Shown here: in pieces, positions 1 to 5,421 of the stretch
Numbering within the stretch: the first letter of the stretch is position 1
How the letters are laid out: each line of letters opens with the position of its first letter
NCBI GenBank assembly: GCA_017881705.1
Contig: JADGQP010000186.1
Location: 1-6,261, forward strand
Direction: 5' to 3'
DNA from: Christensenellaceae bacterium
GTDB lineage: Bacteria; Bacillota; Clostridia; Christensenellales; Aristaeellaceae
Length of the DNA stretch: 6,261 nt
Program-made: the position numbers and the translations under genes
Notes under the pieces: model-generated
What the model saw: only the letters and a program-made list of their open reading frames with translations
Databases searched by the model: none
Told to the model about the DNA's origin: nothing

Positions 1-227
1 CGGTAAAAATGGTGAAGGAACAGCGCGTTCCGACCATGATGATAACGCACAATATGGCCAGCGCCCTGAAACTGGGCAACCGCACTGTGATGATGGAGCA
101 AGGCGAGGTAATATTGGATATCGCGGGGGAAGAGCGTTCCCACATGCAGGTGGATGATCTTCTGGCGCGCTATACCGGCAGGCAGGGCAAACAACTGGAT
201 AACGACCGTATGCTGCTTGCTCATTAA
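1..227 (+). CDS. ABC transporter ATP-binding protein, C-terminal fragment
   Basis: This is the 3' end of a gene whose start lies before the window. The reading frame is open from base 3 (Val-Lys-Met-Val-Lys) to the TAA at 225-227, giving about 74 residues. The visible part contains the H-loop (switch) histidine in TMMITHNM, followed by KLGNRTVMMEQGEVILDI and a terminal MQVDDLLARY helix. This pattern is typical of the COG1101 group of ATPases, which work with a periplasmic-binding-protein-like lipoprotein and a COG4120-type permease; some of these systems take up aromatic amino acids. Walker A, the signature motif and Walker B would all lie upstream and cannot be checked. The protein would sit on the cytoplasmic face of the membrane and power uptake. 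The substrate cannot be told from this fragment. The gene converges on the lacI-type gene, and a hairpin terminator lies between them. The internal ATG at 9 is not a real start because it falls inside the conserved domain. Confidence 0.85.
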   Translation, partial: VKMVKEQRVPTMMITHNMASALKLGNRTVMMEQGEVILDIAGEERSHMQVDDLLARYTGRQGKQLDNDRMLLAH

Positions 228-241
228 ACCCGGCGCATGTG

Positions 242-271
242 AAACGCCCTGCCCGGAGGGCAGGGCGTTTT
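242..271 (+). terminator. Intrinsic terminator between convergent genes
   Basis: A perfect 13-bp inverted repeat is seen: AAACGCCCTGCCC (242-254), loop GGA, then GGGCAGGGCGTTT (258-270), ending in TTTT (268-271). It starts 15 bases after the ABC gene's stop and ends 17 bases before the stop of the convergent lacI-type gene. It is well placed to end the + strand transcript. Read on the - strand the stem is followed only by TTTCAC, so it may also end the opposite transcript, but less efficiently. Confidence 0.85.
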
Positions 272-287
272 CAACGCACGGTTTCAT

Positions 288-1304
288 TTATTCCGTTTTG
301 GAAAGGCGGCAGTTGCCGCGGCACACCAGACTCACGGGAAACACAAGCGAACGTGGTGGGGAATCATCTCCCTGAAAACGATCCACCAGAATTTGAAAGG
401 CGGCTTTGGCGAGTTCCCCCATAGAACTGTCGACGGTGCAAAGGGGAGTGGGGAAATGGATTGTGCTTTGAATATTATCAAACCCAACCAGCGAAAAATC
501 CCCACTCATGCCGTTAGCCGCTAGCAGGCTCATCAGCTGCCATGCTTCGATGTCGCAAAACACGAACAACCCCGTTACGCCTTGGCTTTTCCAACAGCAC
601 AGTTGAGCGGCCAGCTGTTCGTCGTTCTGGTGGCGGCAAAGGGACACGTCGCTTTCTGGTATATCCGCCTCCCGGGCGGCGCGCATCAACCCGTCGATAC
701 GCTGGCGAAGACTGAAAATAACGTTATAGGAATATACAAAACCCAGTTTGCGATGCCCTGCCTTAAGCAGATGGCTGCCCGCGAGATAACCGCCCGTTTC
801 CTCATCGGCAACCACGCAATCGTAATCGGGTTTATCGGTGCGGCGGCTGACCAGTACGAAGGGGATGCCCGAACGGCGCATAAGCGCGATGTTTTCTTCC
901 GGTTCGTTGCCGGGGAATAGAAGCACGCCGTCCACCTGGCGGCCAATGGCGGTCAGGATGGCTTTGCGTTCCTGTTCGGCATTGTCGCGGGAACACAGCA
1001 CCAGCACCGTATAGCCAATCTCTTCGGCGAGATCGTGGAAAGTATCAATCATGATGGCGTAGAAAGGGTTGGAAACGCCGCCCACGATCACTGCGACGGT
1101 GCGGGATCGGCCCGAACGCAGCGAGCTTGCGAGGGTATTGCGCACGTAGCCCATCTCCGAAGCAACCTGCTGCACGTAGGCGCAGGTGCTTTTTGAAATA
1201 TCAGGTTTGTTTTGCAGCGCCCTGGAAACGGTGTTGACCGTAAAGCCGGTTGCACAGGCGATGTCCCGCAGCAATACTCGTTTGGTTCCTCCTGCGGTTT
1301 TCAT
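288..1304 (-). CDS. LacI/GalR-family transcriptional regulator
   Basis: The protein has 338 residues, the usual length for the family. The N-terminal helix-turn-helix is clear at residues 11-30 (LLRDIACATGFTVNTVSRAL). The hinge helix is about 56-66 (NTLASSLRSGR, with Leu62 at the usual minor-groove leucine position). A periplasmic-binding-protein-like sensor domain fills the rest: SNPFY (79-83), VDGVLLF (124-130), GHRKLGFV (183-190), VGFDNI (273-278) and PTPLCTVDSSMGELA (285-299). Such proteins bind CG-centred palindromes as dimers and let go when a sugar binds. The ligand is not readable from sequence. The divergent arabinofuranosidase gene suggests arabinose or an arabino-oligosaccharide, by inference only. 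I chose the ATG at 1304 because a GGGAGG ribosome site precedes it by 6 bases and the helix-turn-helix begins at residue 11. The frame stays open to 1502, but the extra 66 residues are basic, unlike the family, and would cover the abf promoter. Confidence 0.93.
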   Translation of the reverse strand: MKTAGGTKRVLLRDIACATGFTVNTVSRALQNKPDISKSTCAYVQQVASEMGYVRNTLASSLRSGRSRTVAVIVGGVSNPFYAIMIDTFHDLAEEIGYTVLVLCSRDNAEQERKAILTAIGRQVDGVLLFPGNEPEENIALMRRSGIPFVLVSRRTDKPDYDCVVADEETGGYLAGSHLLKAGHRKLGFVYSYNVIFSLRQRIDGLMRAAREADIPESDVSLCRHQNDEQLAAQLCCWKSQGVTGLFVFCDIEAWQLMSLLAANGMSGDFSLVGFDNIQSTIHFPTPLCTVDSSMGELAKAAFQILVDRFQGDDSPPRSLVFPVSLVCRGNCRLSKTE

Positions 1305-1310
1305 GGCAAT

Positions 1311-1316
1311 CCTCCC
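1311..1316 (-). promoter_or_regulatory. Ribosome binding site that fixes the lacI-type start
   Basis: On the - strand the sequence reads GGGAGG, six bases before the ATG at 1304. This strong Shine-Dalgarno match supports the 338-residue form over the longer open frame. Confidence 0.8.
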
Positions 1317-1334
1317 GACGCGCCGCTTGGCAAT

Positions 1335-1340
1335 TTTATA
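1335..1340 (-). promoter_or_regulatory. Possible -10 box of the lacI-type gene
   Basis: The - strand reads TATAAA about 30 bases before the regulator's start codon. The hexamer 17 bp upstream (AAAACA on the - strand, 1358-1363) is a poor -35 match, and there is no TGN extension. A short palindrome, AAACAGTGTTT (1352-1362), overlaps the would-be -35 box. This is a tentative promoter call based on one box. Confidence 0.25.
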
Positions 1341-1463
1341 GCGCAAAATAGAAACAGTGTTTTTACGCTTCTGCGCGCGCGCCCGTATTCCCTGCACGAA
1401 AGGGATGAATTTAAAACGACGGGCGCCTTTGCGGACGGGCGATGCTTTCGGACGGTTTATGTT

Positions 1464-1481
1464 GTAAAATACCAGTTTTAC
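1464..1481. promoter_or_regulatory. Inverted repeat GTAAAA-N6-TTTTAC upstream of the abf promoter
   Basis: GTAAAA (1464-1469) and TTTTAC (1476-1481) are perfect 6-bp arms around TACCAG. The repeat ends 14 bases before the predicted -35 box of the arabinofuranosidase gene. Its centre is 72 bp from the centre of the candidate operator at 1537-1552, and the two sequences do not match. It might bind another regulator or be part of the lacI-type promoter, but AT-rich 6-bp arms also occur by chance. Confidence 0.25.
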
Positions 1482-1495
1482 TATACCTGTTTGGA

Positions 1496-1524
1496 TTGAC
1501 AAACCGCAGCGATTGTGCTATTTT
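1496..1524 (+). promoter_or_regulatory. Sigma-A promoter of the arabinofuranosidase gene
   Basis: A perfect -35 box, TTGACA (1496-1501), is followed after exactly 17 bp by TATTTT (1519-1524). TGC directly precedes the -10 box, giving an extended -10 motif. Transcription would start near base 1531, leaving a leader of about 114 nt before the start codon. This is the strongest promoter match I see in the window. Confidence 0.75.
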
Positions 1525-1536
1525 GCTGGTATCATA

Positions 1537-1552
1537 ACATTAACGATAATGT
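1537..1552. promoter_or_regulatory. Candidate LacI-family operator
   Basis: The sequence ACATTAACGATAATGT is a 16-bp palindrome centred on CG, with a single mismatched pair (the A/A either side of the central CG). A CG-centred palindrome is the usual operator form for LacI/GalR proteins. It lies about +6 to +22 from the predicted start of transcription, a position where a bound repressor would block RNA polymerase. It does not fit the CcpA catabolite site, which needs TG and CA at its outer ends where this has CA and TG. That its binder is the divergent LacI-type protein is inferred. Confidence 0.6.
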
Positions 1553-1561
1553 GAGTGACGT

Positions 1562-1601
1562 GTGCTTCGGCAGGTTAATCGTCATCCTGCCGGTAAGGCA
1601 C
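1562..1601 (+). other. Hairpin in the abf mRNA leader
   Basis: CGGCAGG (1568-1574) pairs perfectly with CCTGCCG (1586-1592) around an 11-base loop. Across a small internal loop, GTGC (1562-1565) can pair with GCAC (1598-1601). No T run follows, so it is not an intrinsic terminator, and it ends 29 bases before the ribosome site. It may stabilise the mRNA or affect translation. I do not recognise it as a known riboswitch. Confidence 0.4.
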
Positions 1602-1644
1602 AACCAGCAAAGGCAACTCCAGGATAACGCAAGGAGAGAAAACC

Positions 1645-3156
1645 ATGAAAACAGCCAGAATGACCCTGGACAAGGATTACGCCATCGCTGTCATCGACAA
1701 ACGCATTTACGGTTCCTTTATCGAGCATCTGGGCCGCGCGGTCTACGGCGGCATTTTCGAGCCGGGGCACCCGACCGCCGACAGCCAGGGCTTCCGGCGC
1801 GACGTAATGGAACTGGTACGCAAGCTGGGCGTGCCGGTAATCCGCTATCCGGGCGGCAATTTTGTTTCCGGATTTAACTGGGAGGACAGCGTTGGCCCGC
1901 GCGACCGTCGCCCCAAACGCCTTGATTTAGCCTGGTTCACCACCGAAACCAACGAGGTAGGTCTGCATGAGTTTGCGGATTGGGCAAAACAGGCGGGCTC
2001 CGAGGTGATGTACGCTGTAAACCTCGGCACCCGCGGGCCGGATGATGCGCGCAACATTGTGGAATATGCCAACCATTCAAGCGGCAGCTATTTGAGCGAC
2101 CTGCGCATCCAGAACGGCCGTAAAGACCCCTTTGGTATCAAACTTTGGTGCCTGGGTAACGAAATGGACGGCCCGTGGCAGATTTGCCATAAAACCGCCT
2201 ACGAATATGGCCGCGCTGCCAACGAAGCCGCCAAGCTCATGAAATGGGTGGACCCCTCCATTGAGGTAGTGGCGTGCGGGTCCTCGTCCCGCGAGATGCC
2301 CACCTATGCTACCTGGGAATACGATATGCTAAGCGAATGCTACGAACAGATTGATTACGTGAGCCTGCACCGCTACTATGGCAACCCGGAAAGCGACACG
2401 TCGAACTTCCTGGCGCGCAGCGTGGAGCTGGATCATTTCATCCGCGAAGTCGCCTCCATCTGCGACGCGGTGGGCGCGAAAAAGCGCAGTAAAAAGAAAC
2501 TGGGCCTTTCGTTTGACGAGTGGAACGTGTGGTACCATTCTCACGAGCAGGATAAGGCGATCTACAAAGCGGAAAAATGGAACCGCGCTCTGCCGCTTCT
2601 GGAAGATGTGTACAACTTCGAGGATGCGCTGCTGGTGGGCTCCATGCTGATCACCTTCCTGCGCAACGCCGACCGTGTGAAGATCGCCTGCATGGCGCAG
2701 CTGGTCAACGTGATCGCCCCTATCATGACCCGTAACGGCGGCGGAGCGTGGGCACAGACGATCTACTGGCCGCTGATGCAGGCCTCGCTGTACGGGCGCG
2801 GCACGGCGCTGCGGCCCGTGGTGGACAGCCCCGTATACGATTGCCGCGATTTTGAGGCCGTGCCTCTGCTGGATGCAACCGCGACGCTTGGCGAGGATGG
2901 CTCGGTCACTATTTTCGCCGTCAACCGCGACATGAAGGACGATATTGCGCTTACCGCCGACCTGCGCGCGTTTGGCGCGCTGCGTGTTGCGGAGCACAGT
3001 GTGCTGCACCACAACGACCTGCAGGCCGTAAACACAGAAGCCGCGCCGGAAACCGTAACACCCAAGGCGGGTGAGGTTGGCTTGCTGGATGGCGGCAAGC
3101 TGACCGTGAACATCCCCAGCCTGAGCTGGAACGTGATCCGGCTTGTAAAAGCGTAA
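1645..3156 (+). CDS. abfA: Alpha-L-arabinofuranosidase, GH51 family
   Basis: This enzyme removes terminal alpha-L-arabinofuranosyl units from arabinan, arabinoxylan fragments and arabino-oligosaccharides with retention of configuration. Its 503 residues match the usual GH51 length. Family landmarks appear in order: IYGSFIEHLGRAVYGGIFEP (21-40), IRYPGGNFVSGFNWEDSVGP (66-85), CLGNEMDGPW (169-178) with acid/base Glu173, and LSFDEWNVWY (288-297) with nucleophile Glu292. A beta-sandwich domain follows and ends in SLSWNVIRL. Both catalytic glutamates are present, so the enzyme should be active. There is no signal peptide, so it would act in the cytoplasm on imported oligosaccharides. The start is set by AAGGAG (1631-1636), eight bases before the ATG. 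The gene stands alone, with its own promoter and a candidate operator next to a divergent LacI-type gene. No transporter or arabinose catabolic gene lies beside it in the window. Confidence 0.96.
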   Translation: MKTARMTLDKDYAIAVIDKRIYGSFIEHLGRAVYGGIFEPGHPTADSQGFRRDVMELVRKLGVPVIRYPGGNFVSGFNWEDSVGPRDRRPKRLDLAWFTTETNEVGLHEFADWAKQAGSEVMYAVNLGTRGPDDARNIVEYANHSSGSYLSDLRIQNGRKDPFGIKLWCLGNEMDGPWQICHKTAYEYGRAANEAAKLMKWVDPSIEVVACGSSSREMPTYATWEYDMLSECYEQIDYVSLHRYYGNPESDTSNFLARSVELDHFIREVASICDAVGAKKRSKKKLGLSFDEWNVWYHSHEQDKAIYKAEKWNRALPLLEDVYNFEDALLVGSMLITFLRNADRVKIACMAQLVNVIAPIMTRNGGGAWAQTIYWPLMQASLYGRGTALRPVVDSPVYDCRDFEAVPLLDATATLGEDGSVTIFAVNRDMKDDIALTADLRAFGALRVAEHSVLHHNDLQAVNTEAAPETVTPKAGEVGLLDGGKLTVNIPSLSWNVIRLVKA

Positions 3157-3360
3157 CACTCGTTAAAACATGTAAGGCTCAATCTCGCGCGTTTTTATCC
3201 CGAGGCTTCGTTGACAAGCATCAACGCAATCCGGCTTGGCCTTGGGCTTTGCTCCTTAAAAACAACGCAAAGTCGCCTGAGAACCCGATTGTATTCTTGC
3301 TTTGAATGGGTATGAACGCGATACGGCCGAACGGAAAACCGAACAATACGGGGCGGGCGC
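3157..3360. other. Non-coding stretch after abfA
   Basis: No credible gene is seen here on either strand. Two small hairpins can be drawn: CGTTGA (3209-3214) with TCAACG (3221-3226), and CTTTGC (3247-3252) with GCAAAG (3267-3272). There is no clear intrinsic terminator directly after abfA; a TTTTT run at 3192-3196 lacks a convincing stem. The first such structures after abfA are inside the repeat units that follow. At 3353-3379 a strong 11-bp GC-rich stem (GCGGGCGCGGC, loop GGATA, GCCGCGCCCGC) straddles the start of the first repeat unit. Confidence 0.6.
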
Positions 3361-3546
3361 GGCGGATAGCCGCGCCCGCTTGAGCTTGTTAAAGAAGCCT
3401 GCTTTCAGGAGGGCTCGGAGAGCCGAAGCCCTCTGATTGTCGCTCGTATCGACCGTCTTTGCCGGTCGGGCGGGGAGTTTGCGGCTTTGCCGCAAACAAA
3501 CCCCGAAACTCAAAAAAGTGACGAAGTCCACTTTTTTGATAGTAAG
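3361..3546. repeat. Tandem hairpin-rich repeat, unit 1 (186 bp)
   Basis: This is the longer of two near-identical units. It starts with GGCGGATAGCCGCGCCCG and carries several stems: GAGGGCT (3409-3415) with AGCCCTC; GTTTGCGGC (3477-3485), loop TTT, GCCGCAAAC (3489-3497), which CGGGG (3471-3475) and CCCCG (3501-3505) can extend; and the A6/T6 hairpin at 3510-3539. Aligned by eye with unit 2 there are 9 substitutions over 164 shared positions plus 22 extra bases at 3440-3461. Several substitutions fall in loops or keep a G-U pair. It looks like a structured non-coding element rather than a gene. The unit length and sequence suggest a dispersed repeat, but no other genome copy can be seen from here. 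Confidence 0.9.
3510..3539. terminator. Symmetrical A6/T6 hairpin in repeat unit 1
   Basis: TCAAAAAAGTG (3510-3520) pairs perfectly with CACTTTTTTGA (3529-3539) around an 8-base loop. The T run is inside the stem and is mirrored by an A run, so the structure has terminator form on both strands. It is one of two plausible ends for the abfA transcript. The GC core is short, so its strength is uncertain. Confidence 0.45.
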
Positions 3547-3710
3547 GGCGGATAGCCGCGCCCGTTTGAGCTTGTCAAAGAAGCCTGCTTTCAGGAGGGT
3601 TCGGAGGGCCGCAGCCCTCTGATTGCCGGTCGGGCGGGGAGTTTGCGGCTCTGCCGCAAACAAACCCCGAAACTCAAAAAAGTGGCGAAGTCCACTTTTT
3701 TGACAGTCAG
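3547..3710. repeat. Tandem hairpin-rich repeat, unit 2 (164 bp)
   Basis: This is the second direct copy, about 95% identical to unit 1 over the shared bases and lacking 22 bases present there. The same stems recur: GAGGGT with GCCCTC (one G-U pair), GTTTGCGGC / GCCGCAAAC with loop TCT, and the A6/T6 hairpin at 3674-3703. Since 164 is not a multiple of three, reading frames shift between units, which argues against coding. Confidence 0.9.
3674..3703. terminator. Symmetrical A6/T6 hairpin in repeat unit 2
   Basis: TCAAAAAAGTGG (3674-3685) pairs with CCACTTTTTTGA (3692-3703) around a 6-base loop. It is one pair longer than the copy in unit 1 because of an A-to-G change. It would isolate the ylbF-mltG-U32 group from upstream transcription and could act in both directions. 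Confidence 0.45.
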
Positions 3711-3731
3711 GGCGGATAGCCGCGCCCGCTT
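3711..3731. repeat. Third, partial copy of the repeat start
   Basis: These 21 bases repeat the first 21 bases of unit 1 exactly (GGCGGATAGCCGCGCCCG followed by CTT), then the match stops. The array therefore has the form head-body-head-body-head, with the head at 3361, 3547 and 3711. Confidence 0.85.
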
Positions 3732-3778
3732 TACGGTACGTGCGTAAATTGGGGCATGAAAATTTGCCGGTTTTGCGG

Positions 3779-3784
3779 TATACT
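3779..3784 (+). promoter_or_regulatory. Possible -10 box for the ylbF-like gene
   Basis: TATACT is a five-of-six match to the -10 consensus and lies 60 bases before the start codon, just after the repeat array. The hexamer 17 bp upstream (ATGAAA, 3756-3761) is a weak -35 box, and TTGCCG (3764-3769) is too close. This is the best candidate promoter for the downstream operon but is only partly supported. Confidence 0.35.
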
Positions 3785-3843
3785 GTGTATGCGCCGTTTT
3801 TTAGAGGACGCACGAAGGAACCGGCTGGCAAGGAGATAAACAT

Positions 3844-4203
3844 ATGATCAACAACGTTCCAACTCGCCTGGCTACGGAACAACTGACCGCCGCGCTCCGC
3901 GAGAGCGACGAGTACCAGCAGTATAAAAACCTGCGGGAAGCCGTGATGGCCAACGAAACCAACCGCACGCTGCTAAAGGAATACCAACGCACGCAGACGA
4001 AGCTGCAAATGGCTGCCATGGCAGGCAGCACGGCTTCGGATGACGACGTGGAGCGCTTTAACAAACTATCCTCCCTGTTATACCTTAACGCCGACATGGC
4101 GCAGTACCTGTTGGCGCAAATGCGTTTGCAGCAGCTGACCGGCGAGGTGTTTCAGGCCGTGGCGGCTGCTACCGAGCTGGATTTGGAACTGCCGGGCATG
4201 TAA
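3844..4203 (+). CDS. YlbF-family protein
   Basis: This is a small (119 residues), almost wholly helical, charged protein of the YlbF/YmcA type (com_ylbF domain, PF06133). The domain spans roughly residues 10-110, with the typical run SDEYQQYKNLREAVMANE, then a polar linker and a second helical half ending in TGEVFQAVAAATELDL. There is no signal peptide or membrane segment, so it is cytoplasmic. In Bacillus subtilis, YlbF and YmcA join YaaT in a complex that influences RNase Y, competence, sporulation and biofilm formation. Whether this Clostridia-type relative does the same is unknown. The start is set by AGGAG (3831-3835), eight bases before the ATG. The gene lies 33 bases upstream of mltG on the same strand with no terminator between, so the two are probably co-transcribed. 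Confidence 0.85.
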   Translation: MINNVPTRLATEQLTAALRESDEYQQYKNLREAVMANETNRTLLKEYQRTQTKLQMAAMAGSTASDDDVERFNKLSSLLYLNADMAQYLLAQMRLQQLTGEVFQAVAAATELDLELPGM

Positions 4204-4236
4204 AAAAAAGCAAACAGTCAGGATGGGAGGCGGAAC

Positions 4237-5421
4237 ATGGCAAGGCAGGACGACCGGGTATACGATCACGAATCGTTGCGGGACGAGCGTAAATACGGTT
4301 TTTACTGGTACAGCGGGCTTTGGCATGTGCTGCGCCCGATTTTGGTAGTGCTTACGGCGCTGGTGCTGGTGTTTGGCCTTGGCTCCACGCTGTACGGCAA
4401 GCTGAGCGACGAGTACTTTAGCCCCGTGGACCCAACCAGCCAAACGCAAATCCCCTTCACAATCGTAAGCGGGCAGAGCCTCACGCGTGTCGCAGACAAC
4501 CTGAAGGATCAGGGCATTATTAAGAACGGCTCTGTTTTTAAATATTACTGCGATTTTGTCGGCATGGGGCAAAAAATCCAGGCGGGGGACTATCAGCTGT
4601 CCAAGAGTATGAATATCTTCCAGATTGCCAATAAGCTCACCACCGGCGATGGGAAACCTGTAACCATGGATATCACCGTGATTCCCGGCTGGACGGTGGA
4701 CGATATCGCCGCCTACCTGACCGCGCAAGGTGTGTTTAAGGACTCTTCGGATTTCCTCACCCTGTGCCGCACCGGCGACGGATTGACCGATTACTACTTT
4801 ATTCAGGACGAGCAGAAAACCCAGAGCGCCAGCGTGCGCAAATACCTGCTGGAGGGTTACCTGGCTCCCAATACCTACGAGATTTACACCAACGCTTCAG
4901 CCTTGGATATTTTGAAGAAATTGCTCAGCCAGACTGACGCGTCGCTGACGACGGATTGGCAGCAGCGCGCCGACGATACCGGGCTAACGCTGGATCAGGC
5001 GATAACGATTGCGTCGATCATTGAGAAAGAAGCGAAAACCGCCGATTTCGCCAAAGTATCGGCCGTGTTCCATAACCGCCTGAAAGCGGGTATGAAACTG
5101 CAAAGCGATGCGACCATCCAATACGCTACGGGTGTGCGCCGCATGGCGCTGACCAGCGCGGACCTGGCTGTGAATTCGCCGTACAACACCTATATAGTTA
5201 GCGGCTTGCCCGCCGGCCCCATCTGCAACCCCTCGACGGATGCCATTGAAGCGGCGCTGTACCCGGATGAGAGTTTTATGGCAGAAAACTACCTGTATTT
5301 CTGTAGTAAGGACCCCAACACCGGCGAGCTGGTGTTTTCTAAAACGCTGGAGGAGCATAACGCGGCGGTGGCTTTGTACGCGCCGCTTTGGAAACAATAC
5401 GACGCGGAGCGTGGCCTGTAA
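4237..5421 (+). CDS. mltG: Endolytic transglycosylase MltG (YceG family)
   Basis: MltG is a membrane-anchored lytic transglycosylase that cuts nascent peptidoglycan strands and is thought to set glycan length. The 394-residue protein has a basic cytoplasmic N-terminus, one membrane segment (about 33-53, RPILVVLTALVLVFGLGSTL) and a LysM-like subdomain (about 72-138, with IPFTIVSGQSLTRVADNL and IQAGDYQLS). The catalytic domain follows: LEGYLAPNTYEI (205-216), SIIEKEA (260-266) with predicted catalytic Glu263, VFHNRL (277-282), LQSDATIQYA (288-297), SPYNTYIVSGLPAGPICNP (314-332) and YLYFC (352-356). All the usual catalytic-domain motifs are present. A GGAGG site (4226-4230) lies six bases before the ATG. 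The TAA stop shares its last A with the ATG of the next gene, so translation of the two is probably coupled. Confidence 0.96.
   Translation: MARQDDRVYDHESLRDERKYGFYWYSGLWHVLRPILVVLTALVLVFGLGSTLYGKLSDEYFSPVDPTSQTQIPFTIVSGQSLTRVADNLKDQGIIKNGSVFKYYCDFVGMGQKIQAGDYQLSKSMNIFQIANKLTTGDGKPVTMDITVIPGWTVDDIAAYLTAQGVFKDSSDFLTLCRTGDGLTDYYFIQDEQKTQSASVRKYLLEGYLAPNTYEIYTNASALDILKKLLSQTDASLTTDWQQRADDTGLTLDQAITIASIIEKEAKTADFAKVSAVFHNRLKAGMKLQSDATIQYATGVRRMALTSADLAVNSPYNTYIVSGLPAGPICNPSTDAIEAALYPDESFMAENYLYFCSKDPNTGELVFSKTLEEHNAAVALYAPLWKQYDAERGL

Noticed and set aside
1305..1502. A 66-residue N-terminal extension of the LacI-type protein
   Set aside because: The extension is basic and unlike the family, and it would place the start inside the abfA promoter. 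The ATG at 1304 has a strong ribosome site and puts the helix-turn-helix in its usual place.
1537..1552. CcpA catabolite-responsive site
   Set aside because: It is CG-centred, but the outer bases are CA...TG rather than TG...CA, so it fails the CcpA consensus.
2329..3159. A 276-codon open frame antisense to abfA
   Set aside because: It is a shadow frame of a GC-rich gene: the opposite strand encodes a complete GH51 enzyme with both catalytic residues, and the antisense product has no recognisable domain.
3361..3731. CRISPR array
   Set aside because: There are only three heads, the intervening bodies are near-identical to each other rather than unique spacers, and spacing is 164-186 bp. There is no cas gene.
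3361..3731. Insertion sequence or complete MITE
   Set aside because: I see no terminal inverted repeats across the array, no target-site duplication and no transposase. A non-autonomous palindromic element remains possible, but not a standard IS.
3751..3767. Sigma-54 promoter ahead of the ylbF-like gene
   Set aside because: GG and GC are separated by 11 bases rather than the required 10, and no enhancer-binding protein gene is nearby.
3256..3882. A 208-codon open frame on the - strand running through the repeat array, with a repeated KAGFF-type peptide
   Set aside because: It is the translation of the two DNA repeat units. The 164-bp spacing shifts the frame so that parts of the two copies read as different peptides. 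It overlaps the start of the ylbF-like gene and has no family match I recognise.
4078..4728. A 216-codon antisense frame across the ylbF/mltG junction
   Set aside because: It overlaps two well-supported genes on the other strand and resembles no family.
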